NCBI RefSeq assembly: GCF_965638725.1 | Contig: NC_134970.1 | Span: 2,733,001 to 2,797,000, forward strand | Reading direction: 5' to 3' | DNA: 64,000 nucleotides | From: Aptenodytes patagonicus | Taxonomy: Eukaryota; Chordata; Aves; Sphenisciformes; Spheniscidae | Shown: positions 12,881 to 23,468 of the stretch, in pieces | How positions within the stretch are numbered: the first letter of the stretch is position 1 | Layout: every line of letters begins with the position of its first letter | The notes under the pieces: model-generated | Told to the model about the DNA's origin: nothing | Database searches by the model: none | Seen by the model: the letters and a program-made list of their open reading frames with translations, nothing else | Translations under genes and position numbers: made by a program

Positions 12881-14862
12881 CTGCCTGCAGGTCCCACCAC
12901 CAACAGAGCTCCCAGGAACCAGCCCCCTCCACGCCGGGGGACGCGCTGCCTTTCCCCACTGACTCTAACCTTGGGGCTCCAAGGAAGCTTTCTCATCATT
13001 TCCAGTAGTAAACTACCACTGAATTATTGCCCTCATTAAGTGCAATATATCTGCTAATATTAATCATCTGCAAATAAATCCACATAGTCCAGCACTTGGT
13101 ATGCTGTTATCAGACCAGAAGATAAGCAGCTCAGCAGTCCGTGCACCCAGGGCTCCTTGTTTGACTCAGGGGAGTCCCTGTGGTGTCTTTCCATCTCCCA
13201 GCGCCTTCCAGCTTTCCAGGCAGCCCCAGTGCTCCCCGGACACTCGTCCGTGCCCCTGCACTGATCACCCCGGCCGGTCTGTTGGTGGACACATCCCAGC
13301 AGAGTGGCTTGGGCCACACGCAGTGAGTTTGGCCGAAGCAGAAAGAGGCAGAATCAGAGTTATATTTATAGTCACTGAAACTGGAATTTGACCATGAGTG
13401 CACCTCCCGTCGCAAGAAATGCCAAAGGACCATCGGTGGCTGTACAGGGCTGGTTTCTCCATAGGGCAAGACCTTGCAGTTTCCTGATCACACCCACCGG
13501 GACTTTGGAATAGCAGCTCTTGCACTGGGGAGCTGCCAGCCGTCCCCACAAGCTCGCCTGTCCCCACTCAGTGGGAACTGGTGGTGAGTCTGTCTGTGCG
13601 GGAGGGACACCTGGGTTTGAAGGGGACAGAGCAAGCCTGAAGGTCTCATGTAAGTCATCCCCTGTGGGCAAATTACCTTGCACAGGATTGAGAACTTCCT
13701 CAGGTTTTGCCATTGCTGAGTGGGCAAGAAACCCAACCAGTCGGACTTCTGCCCTGCCAATGTCCCAGCCCAAGCCCCAGGCAACTGCACCACTGGGTCC
13801 CTTTGGCTGGTTTGGTTTTTCACCCCAATGTAACTGCATTTTACTGCCTGTCTGCCAGGGATCAGTGACATTCCCTTGGACCTGGCATCCCCACTGCTGA
13901 CCTTGCTGGGTCCTACGCAACGTGCCTGTCCAGGGCCCGATGCAAAGAGCAGACAGCTTGGAGGACAAGGAGCACCAGCAGCCTCCTCGCCTGGAGCTGT
14001 TCCTGTTTCACTCATGCAGTGAGCCAGCTTTGGAATTTTACTGTTCATAACAGCTAGACTGAAATGAAGCTGACGTTGCTCCCAAAGCTCAGAGCTCGGC
14101 TGGTCCCTGAGGTGAGACTTGTCCCCTCTGGATGCACAGACTGGCTGCACAGCCTCTCTGCTTGGCAGCTTCTCTTTTTCAAAGGCAGATGGCTGTGATT
14201 AGAGTGGAAGCTTAAATTCAGAGCTCTGTGGTCCTATTCCAATCTCAGATACTGATCTCAAACATGTCATTTACCCGCCATGCCCATGGCCACTTCTCCA
14301 GCTCCACATCTCTGCCCACACCGGGATGTCAGTTTAGGAAAGTGAGGGAGAAAAAACTCTTTCATTGGTGGAGCTCTGCTAGGAAAAGTGCCAGTTCAAT
14401 GATGGTGAAAAAAGTCCCTTTTAGCATTAGTTGATTGTCCAGGCAGTTTAGCAATGAAAGCATCGCCTCTGCAGCAGAGATGCTGTTTCCACTCTTTCTG
14501 TGGTGCCTTGCAAGCAGAATCCCTGTGGCTGGGACCTTTGGGTGCTGGTGCTCTGGGGCCCCTGGATTTGCCCTGTGGCAGGGACCACTGCATGTGCTTG
14601 TGGGCTGATCCTTCTGCCATATCACATGTTTCCGTTTCAAAGGGCTCCAGGTATATCAGGCTGCCCTTTAAAAAAAACACTTGATATGGGTTATTAATGA
14701 TATTTACAGGATAACTGCTTGGCAATTATTACCTCTGTCTGTCAGATGGCAATGAATCAGCCCCCTTCCTCTGGCACCCTCTGGCAGGGTGTTCCTTTGG
14801 CATGCTCCGGACACAATAATTGATTTCCATAAGATGAGGTTTCTTGGCAGTAAACACTGATG

Positions 14863-14880
14863 CCTTGTGCATGCACAAGG
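14863..14880. repeat. 18-bp perfect palindrome
   Basis: CCTTGTGCATGCACAAGG equals its own reverse complement over all 18 bases; the symmetry stops at both flanks. The centre TGCATGCA holds overlapping ATGCA half-sites. It lies in gene-free DNA between RAB7B and SLC26A9. Confidence 0.9.
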
Positions 14881-14937
14881 TACCAGAGATTTTTACTCTG
14901 ACAGCCTCTGGGAGCAAGCAAAGGCCACATCATTGCC

Positions 14938-15045
14938 TTCTCCCTTCCTCCCACCCCAACCATGTCTCCCTCCTTCTCCCCCCTCTCTTGGTGCCCTGCC
15001 TTCTCTCTCCCCTCTCCCTTTTCCCAACATTTTCCCCACACACAG
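14938..15045. repeat. Polypyrimidine tract
   Basis: Roughly 100 bases that are almost entirely C and T on the + strand (CTCC, CCTTC and TCTCTCC runs), interrupted by a few purines. It is simple-sequence DNA capable in principle of triplex formation. It is not followed by a recognisable exon. Confidence 0.7.
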
Positions 15046-16304
15046 GCCAACAAATGCTCAGAGGTGGCAGCACATCCCACCCACCCCGCGTCTGTGCTTT
15101 GGGCTCACACCCGGAGCAGGGAGGGCAGCAGAGCCATCCCCTATAAACAGCTCATGCCGAGCCGTCCTTGGGGACAATGGGAACATGAAAGATCAATTCC
15201 TTCCACAGCAAATAACTCCCAACAGCTTCCTTCTAGTGGCCTATTCCTTGGGTGGTGTCCCCTGCTGATGTCCCTATCCATCTCATCATCTGTGACATCC
15301 TGACCAGTACCTGGCTCTGCACTCTTGAATCCCTCTGGGAGGAGAAGAGACCACGAGCCTGGACACAGCTCAGCACAGTGGTGCCAGTGCGGGTCGGGGA
15401 CACGGTGGCAGGAGGGGATGAGCCCTCTCCCCTAGTCTGAGCTGGCTGCTCCCTGCCAACACGCATGTCACACCAGTGCCTTTTTTAGCTCAAAACACTG
15501 CATTTCCCGAGATATCAGCAAATTCCCAGGCCAGGAGGTTGACTGATACCTTTGGGGGGTGGCCCCCAAGTCTGCAGCTCCTGGATGGCCCATCCCAGCA
15601 CCTCCCCACTCCATCCCTGTTCACTGCCAGGGGTGCCCAAAGAACTTGTCAAACCCTCCTCTGGACGAGCACGTGGCGCAGGTGTGGCTCCTGTTTGGGG
15701 ACCGTGCCTGCAAGGCCGATAACAGATAGCCCAGCCTGATCTACGCCGGCACATCCCCGCACCACTGAGGGCTTCGACCTCTTCCCCACGCAGGGGAACG
15801 GAGCCCGCGCCCTCTCTCCTGGGCAGGCAGTGGGGGCTTCGCCTCTCTTTCGTAATCCTCTCATCCCTTTGAACCTGGAAATAAGAAAGAAACTGCTTTC
15901 CCCTGCCAATCCCATCTTCAAAGCCCGAGCGGCGGGGTCCGGTGCTGGCACAAAGCGCACCATTGTCCCTTCCGGAGGCGGAGAGTCGGCCAGAGCACAA
16001 AGGCCGGGGAGATGCTACCCACCGCGCCAGGAAGCTCGCCCAGGCCAACAAAAGCATCTTCTCCAGCCCCGAGTCCAAAGGAGGCGAGGGAGGGGGCCCG
16101 GGGTGATGGTGAATATGAGCTATTGTCACCAAGAGCCTGGAGCACGGAGGGACCTGCAAAGGTGATCAAACGGCCCAAGCCTGAGCAGGAAGGGGTGGGG
16201 TGAGGGGGGACATCCAAAAAAGCCCTTGTCCCTCTTCAGAGCTCTCCTTATCTCCCCTGGCTATCTCCTGGGCTTAGCCTGGGTGTACTTGCTTGCAATT
16301 ACCT

Positions 16305-16495
16305 CCTACAAGCCAATCAGGCGCCGAGCACAGCCCTCGGTCCCCTTGACTGAGGTGATTTATAAATGACTCACTGGCTTATTTAAGCACAGACCTCTGC
16401 ACACCTCCGTGGAAGCACCTCTCTGCCTGGGCTTTCTTGCCACATCTGCAGCTCCCCTCGCAGAATCGGCCCTTTCCCCGCCCGGCGAGGCGCAG
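16305..16495 (+). promoter_or_regulatory. TATA/CCAAT/AP-1 promoter-like block with first-exon donor
   Basis: Within 80 bases lie CCAAT (16313-16317), TATAAAT (16361-16367), a perfect AP-1 site TGACTCA (16367-16373) and TATTTAAG (16380-16387). About 110-130 bases downstream is a donor, GGCGAGGCGCAG then gtaacc from 16496, so a first exon of about 85-105 bases ending at 16495 would fit. The next gene on this strand is SLC26A9, whose start exon is 7 kb further on. Mammalian SLC26A9 has a noncoding first exon, so this may be its tissue-specific promoter. No splice from here is proven; a separate noncoding transcript is the alternative. Confidence 0.35.
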
Positions 16496-19400
16496 GTAAC
16501 CCAGCTCCAACAATCGTGCTCTTTGTCTGGGTGGGCGTGGGGGATTTACACTCCGGTTGCACAGCCACTGGGTGTGAGTTTCAGTATTTGGAGAACTGGT
16601 ACTTCTTTTTTTTTTTTTCCCCCTTCTCTTTTTCTCCCTGCTTTTGCAAAGGGGATTTACAGCAGCAGATTTACTCAGGAATTAGCAACACCAACAATCC
16701 AAGAGCTTGATTTATGAAGAGAGGCTGGAAGAGCCAAATATGTGAATTAATTATTGCTAGAATAAATCCTGCCATCTTATCCTGGCTGGCTCCTGCTGAG
16801 ATCTGTAGGGCGATTTGCCTGGTATAGGAGAAGCAATACTGATGAGAGAACCTCTGTTTCTGGATCCTTGTTATGATCAGAACTTTCTGTGCATGGGACT
16901 ATGTAAAGTGGTCCCTGCCCCGAGGATGTTGCAGCCCAAATTAGACTTTGCACGTACAGGCATAGTGGGAAAGGATGTGGAGCCCAGTGCCTGTAGGCAA
17001 TGGTTGAGGAGCACTGGTTGGTTGTGCACGGGAATCTAACCTAGGCAAGGGGTCTTTGCTGCGCGGGACATCCTGGTGCATGGATGCATGGCTGTGGGCA
17101 CGCTATCAGATTAGGAGGGAATTTTAAAGCTGGGAATGAGAAGTGCTCCCAGACTGAGACCTGTCAGAATGGCTGTAGGGTCACCAGCTCCTCTCAGTGC
17201 CATTTCACGGGATGTTTAGGTCCAGTTTGGGCAGGCTCCCTCATATATAGGCAAGAGAAAATATCCCCATAAGCCTGCTCCATCGCGGTAAACTGCTGTT
17301 CATGCAGCTAGGATGCTTTCTGCTCTACCCTGATAAAATTTATCCACACCTTATTTGTGAGCAAGCTGAAAACTTAAGCTAGGGGCCTGTCCTTCTTTCC
17401 CTTGAAGATAAGTCCTTGAAGTGACATTTCTTGCTGGCCACACAGTATTTCTGCCCCAGGTCAGAGATTTCCAGTAGAGAAATGCTCTCCCATCCTCTGC
17501 CTCTGGGGGAGGATGGACTGGGTGACTCCAGAGGTGTTTTTCCTTCTCCAAGAGCAAATCCGCAGGGGCAGGGAGCATGTGCAGGAGCAAGCTCTCAGCA
17601 GGCATCCCGGATAAGTGTTCGCAGGCAGTGCAAGAATGCTGCAGTCTGCAAACTTTTTAATTCCTTGGGATTTGCATTGCCCACTTGCTCTTCAAAGGCG
17701 GAGGGCAAGGTCTGTGTCAGAGGCATGTGGAGAGCAGAGACTGATGGCAGCGAGGAACGCCAAAGTTTCACTTCTTCTTTTAAGTGCACTTTCCAACCTT
17801 CCCTCCTCCCATCCCAATGGCTCTGTATGCCAAGGGAGCGGCAATGGGATGGGGAGGATGGACACACCACTTCCCAGGGGACAGACTCAGGTGCCGTTAA
17901 GGTCAGGCACTTCTCTCTGCCTGCCAAGGAGCTGGCAACCTGAACCCAGCACCGCTGGGCTACACCCAGCAAGGTGACACCTGCAGGGGACTGCGGGGCA
18001 GGGAAGCTGGTGGCTTTCGGAGGACTATGATGGGGCCATATCTGCATCCCGGACTGCAGCACCCCAGGCCATCCGCCTGCTGCCTCACCCCAGCCCAGCC
18101 CTCCCTCGGCGAGGTACAGCACTGGATGCAACTATAAAAGTAATGGAGAGTGAGGGTGGGGTTGAGAACAAGTGCGTTAATCAAACAAATCACGGAAAGA
18201 GTGGGCCAAATCTGGGCTCGTCTACCCCAGTGTCAGTGCAGAGCAGATCCCCTGTGCCCACAGCATTTGCTGCATTTATAACAGCATTAAAAAGAGCAGA
18301 AGTCGAGCTGCTGAACATAAGCATTTTACTTAGTAAACACCCTTTGAGCCAAACACTTTGGCTTCACCTTCAGTAGCTGGCAGATGTCTGCAGATCTTAT
18401 TATTCTGGTTACCAAGTGCAGAGCTAGTTTGGTTAGAAACTCATGTGAAGTGGTACATCAAACATTGGCACCGGCCCAGCGACGGCAGAACAAGAGTACA
18501 GTGCAGCGCTCCTGCCCGGTGCCTGCGCTGGGCTGGGTCACTTAAAACAAGAAAAGGGACATCTGCCTTATGGAAATCACCTATTTAACACTCCAAATAT
18601 TTAATCTGAACAAAAAGAAAACATTGATTTAATGCCTGGCTGCTCCGTGGCAAAAGTGCAGGAGTGGAGGAAGGGGATGGCTGCTCCCGAGGGGGACGTT
18701 AAAGCCAAGGTTGCAGCATGGTGCAACGAGATGGGAAGGTGGGAGCTGGAGGGAAGCAGAGATGTCTCCTCCCTGCCCCTGCACCCGCGGCGTACGGCTC
18801 CCTCTGTGCCTCAACACAGTCAGGCAGGGCCAGTTAGCACCTCCCGGCACCCCTCTCCCTCCTTCGCCCTCTCCCTCTCTCTCTGGCTTTTATTCCACCA
18901 GCCATCACGATGGTTCCTGCATGCTGCTTGTGGAAAATTGATCGAAACGGCTAAGTTTTTACTGAACTTTATGGACTCTGGCATTTTGCCTTTTCTGAGG
19001 CTAAAAGACGTTTCTGCGATAGGGTATTTTTCATAACTGATCTATATGCTCCCCTAGCATCAGCCTCTTCTATTTCCAAAGGGCAGAGGTTAAGAAAAAG
19101 TTAAACCCCACGGCCAAATGTTGTGTGTATTCAGCTCATGGCACCGTGCGTGCAGCCGGCTGTTCAGCCCCCTGAAACACAAGCACCGCTTCCCTGCATA
19201 TGCCTCTTCCCCTTCCCCAGATTACTAGGAAAGATGTTTTTACCAATATGCTCATGCCAGAAACATGGGACTATAGATCTGGCTTTACCACTGCAAGGTG
19301 CTTTCTTCCTGAATCAGTTCATCTGTAGATGAACCCTATGGCAATTCAGAGCCAAAGGTAAGACAAAACTAAATCGGATCAAAGCGATTTTAACTGTGAG

Positions 19401-19771
19401 CAAAAAGGTATGCCCAGTCAAACGGCCCAGCTGAAGATGCTAACCTGAATGAAGGTGCCAGCGGTCCCTTGGTGATGAGCTGCCAGTGTGGCCCTTCAGC
19501 CAGACTCGGTCCTGGTCTGTCCCTGATGCCAGGAGGTTCGAGAGTGAACAACCAGGGAGCACGGGGGCGGATCCGCTGGGCTGATCGGCGCCCGATAGCG
19601 GAGGTGAATTATACAACATCCTTTTGAAATACCTGAACTGACTGACAGCAGAAACCTCCTTTTCCTCCTGCCCGTGTTCTTTGCGAGCCCAGCTCGACAC
19701 CAGAGGCGTGAAAGGGAGAGGGAAGCGGGTGTGCAGCAGGAGGGTGAGGCAGAGTTCAGTCTGGAGGAGCA

Positions 19772-19846
19772 CCCGGCACTGCAGCTCCCGGCACTGCAGC
19801 ATCCAGCACTGCAGCATCTGGCACCACAGAGCCCGGCACTGCAGCC
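19772..19846. repeat. 15-bp tandem repeat, five units
   Basis: Five contiguous units based on CCCGGCACTGCAGCT (19772, 19787, 19802, 19817, 19832), diverged by up to about six bases in the fourth unit. Because 15 is a multiple of three, the array is open on both strands and would encode five-residue repeats (PALQL-like on +, CRELQ-like on -). No gene structure supports translation. Confidence 0.85.
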
Positions 19847-21329
19847 GCCCTGTCCTGCCCCATGCCATGCCTAGGCAAGGAAGCACAGCACAGGTTTCAG
19901 GGGAGGAGGTGACGGCTTCCTCGCCTGACCTTGCGAGACTTGGGCCCTTTCACCGTGTTGCCCCAGGGCTCCCATGGCACCTGCAGCCAGAGCCGGGAGC
20001 GGGAGGCTGGGAGTCGCAGCGGACACGGTGCTGAAGGCACTGATTCAGAGGAACAGGAGTCAAGACCTTGTTCTGGTGTCGCAACCAAACCCTTGCACCT
20101 GTGCTTGCCTTCTTCAGGCAGACCTTGTTTCCTGGGGTAGGGGAGAGTTGCTTTTTATAACCCTTTCTTGGGCAATGGAGCTGGGAAAGAGATGTTTTTA
20201 ATGAAGATTCACCCAGGATTTGGAAGGGACCAGACCTCTGAACTCCATCAGCTGAGAAGCAATCAGCAAGGAGATCTGTGTGTGCATTGCCTTGTGCAAG
20301 AAGAAGGGGGGATGGAGAGGGGGCAGACAAAGGAGGAAACAGTATTTCCAGAGCACTGATTTTTTTCTCCCTAAAATGTAGCAAAGGCATTCCCTGAATG
20401 GCCAGCTCTTGCACTGGGACCAATTTGGGCCCTTATATTATGCATAAGGCAGTGATCAGATTGCTTTCCCACTAAATTTGACTCACACTCCTTGGACTGG
20501 AGTCCCTTTTCTGTGCCTATGCCAGCACAGGAAAGTGGCTTTATGCCAATGGCTCGTATCAACACTAACCTCAATGTGACTTTCCTCTTCCCAAACACAG
20601 CTATCACCAGCCCAGGGACAGAAGATAAGAGTTTAGTAAATGCATTTGCAAGATGAACACTGGGAAAAAGGTCCATGCCTTGCATGCACAGGATGGTTTG
20701 AGACTGGCAGGGCAGGGATCAGCCAGGTATGAACTGATGGGACTCTTAGCTGACGACCTACTGGGACAAGATCTTTCACCCACATCATATTCTTGGAGTG
20801 AAGCAGTTCTGCCTTCGTTTGTTGCTTGCTCCAAGTATCACATCACAGTTACATACTCAGTGTGTCACAAGTTCTCCAAGACCCCAGGCTCAGTAGACTT
20901 ATCAGTGAGGTCAAACTTCACATTTCTTAGCATCACCCGCTCTAGCCAACACACTGGAGGAATGGGCTTCATGAAAAGCTTGTAACAGGGGCTCCGCACC
21001 TGGAGCTCTTCCCCAGACCTCGTCCTTTATTTCCATCCATGCCCATACTGGAACAGAGCTCTTGAAAAACCTGGTTCCTGCAACACAGCAACTTACTGGC
21101 ACTCTGCTTTTCTCTCCACACACACTGCATTGCTTCAGTGTCCTGCCCCAGCTGCAGGATTTAAACCAGCTCTGCAGCTTGCTCTGGTCTTATCCCATCA
21201 ACACCAGGACAGCTGGTTTTGCCTTTTGTTCAAGGAGCAGTCACACAGCTCGTTCTCTTTAATTCTGAAATCGCAAAGGTTTAACCTGCTGTTTGATCTA
21301 GGGCAAGGCCAGTGATAAGCCAAGTCAAG

Positions 21330-21520
21330 AACTTGACTCTGTCCGAGACGCTGACATCATTAGCCTGTTTGTTTAAGATGGAATTTAATCATGGGGATAT
21401 TTTTCCCTCTATACTTGCCTTGTTTATTATTTTTCCTGATTGCCAGCACTTTCGCTCAGCGGGGGAAATTCATTAAAGAGCTGTGATATAATTGGCTGAT
21501 TCAGTCTGTCTGATGGCAGG
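21330..21520. promoter_or_regulatory. Candidate conserved AT-rich element with forkhead-like sites
   Basis: An AT-rich block within GC-rich surroundings. It contains TGTTTGTTTAA (21366-21376) and TGTTTATTA (21421-21429), both close to the forkhead consensus, plus several TAAT-type cores (for example TTTAATCA near 21385). The composition shift and site cluster suggest an enhancer for the downstream epithelial gene SLC26A9. This is inference only; no alignment is available. Confidence 0.25.
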
Positions 21521-23468
21521 CACGCTGCTCCGCAAGTGATGGGGCCGAGAAATAAAGCTGAGAGAGACCTCCTGCACCAGAAACTGAGCTGGGTTTATCA
21601 CCCCTTAGAAGCCTGTCGCTGGGCCTGGACCTGGGCTACAAAATATTCACGACGGAGGACTAGAAATCTAGAGCGGAGCTGCGGCTGGAGAAAGGTTGGG
21701 CACGCTGGGAACCTGCTCAGCAACAGGATCTGGAGCAAGGCTATAAGGGAGGGACAAGACTTGCACAGACTGACGTGGGAAAACCAGGGAATGACCATTT
21801 ATCGGATGGGCTTCTGGTACGAGCATAGGGACTGGGAAAGAGCCTAGGACGCTGCATAGTCTCGGCCTGCACCAATCCTCCAAAAGGTAAAGCTTGTAAT
21901 TGCTCTTGGAAGGGCATCTCTAGGTGAAAAGAAGCAGCAGGGATACCAGTGTGTGCACGCCTGCAGAGGGCACTGGATTAAGCACCTGGTAATGCAGGAA
22001 GAGGGGCATGTCTCCTCTTTCACCTAGCTGGCCCTCCAAAGACATAGGCCGGGGTCCCTCCCGAGTCAGCGTGGGTGCAGATCAGAGCCTGGAATCAGAA
22101 ACACACCATTGCTGGAGCTATTTCACAGCAAACTGCACTTGATTGCCCCTGTGATCACTAAAGCATCCACTGCAGGAGTGGGATTGATGACCTCCCTTTC
22201 TAAACCCATTTACTCCTATTTGCATAATGATTCTGTTGACCTAAATTCTCCCAAAAGTTTCGGCTGCCTGCATCATACTTTCCTTCCTGCCCTGGACTGC
22301 TGGGCCACTCTGCTACACATTACTCACGTCTTCCAGCCCCCACTCCAAGGTAACTGCTTATCAGCAAGGACTGACATTAGTCCTACGGATGGGCATTTTG
22401 CTCATCCTGGCTCCACTGAACTCGGTGTCAAGGCGTGCACTGACTTCAGCAGTACTCACAGTGCCAAAAGAGGGGAAGGGAGGATCTGGTACGTTCAAAT
22501 CACTCCATAAGCTCTAAGCAACCTGGATGTTGTTTCTTGATATGTTCTCCTGCCTGAATCACCAGCTTTTTCCACCCCCTCTTCTACTCCTTTGTTGGGC
22601 AATGACCCACTTAGATACACGCCATACCACAAATAATTACCAAGATCCTTGTTTTATATCTGACCACTTCCTCCCTCCACCCCTAGCCTCTCCAGTTTGT
22701 AATGATTCTCCCCTCTTCCCAGGCATCGCTGGTCATAGTAAAATAAGGGCTCTCTGAAGTTCATCATCGTTCTTTGGTGAGACCCAGGTACGGGGCAGGA
22801 CTAGTCCATCCGGATGTTTTGGCATCTTCATCACTGAAATGAATTAGCAATGGTTATCTTTCTGCACATCACTTCCTAGAATAAACCAGGGACTCATCCA
22901 CAGCCTCTCATGGCAAGTGAGAAATAGGAAGGCTGCTGAATGCAAATGAGACCACTCAGCAGTGCAGCAGGAACACCTCGGATGGAAACTGCCTTTAATC
23001 ACGGTGCCAGTATCTACCATTGCAAATTGTGTCAGGGCTGCCCAGGGTTGCAAAGTCTTGCCAACGCCACCGGCAGATGGTGAAACTGAGGCATGAGAAA
23101 GGTCAAGTGACTTGCCCGAGGCAAAAAGGCAGTCACTGGCAGAGCTAATATTAACACCCATGCTCATCTGCCAGACAATCCAGGACGCGCTCCGGTCCCC
23201 TTCACACGGCATCGCTCATTAGCATCACCTCAAAATAGCTGGTAAAAACTCCCTGTGCCGGGGAGCAGCAGCCCCCGGTGCTGGGAGAAGCCACTCCCAG
23301 GACCTGCCTCTGCACCACAGGGAAACTATTTAGGGTGGAGATGTTCGGGGAGGGCTCCCAGATGCTGGAGGTGTCCGGTCTGTTATACTGCAGGTGGGGC
23401 CAGCTCCAGTCACATTCTTGGCTTTGCTTTTTCTTTTTTTTCTGGGAAAAAAATTAAATGATCCAGAG

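Larger units (their letters stand above)
5640..16300. other. Intergenic DNA, no gene recognised
   Basis: More than 10 kb without a supported gene. Open frames here are GC-driven, lack family resemblance, and overlap on both strands. No RNA gene and no transposon family was recognised. The content listed separately is a hairpin-forming inverted repeat, a GGGA microsatellite, an 18-bp palindrome and a pyrimidine-rich tract. Noncoding RNA exons cannot be ruled out by eye. Confidence 0.5.
16496..23466. other. Gene-free stretch, possibly SLC26A9 intron 1
   Basis: Seven kilobases with no supported coding exon on either strand. It contains a 15-bp tandem array (19772-19846) and an AT-rich block near 21.4 kb, listed separately. 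If the promoter-like block at 16.3 kb drives SLC26A9, this would be its first intron; otherwise it is intergenic. Confidence 0.4.

Noticed and set aside
21536-21847. 103-codon open frame rich in Trp and Arg
   Set aside because: It resembles no known family, and no promoter or poly(A) signal was recognised around it. Left as chance.
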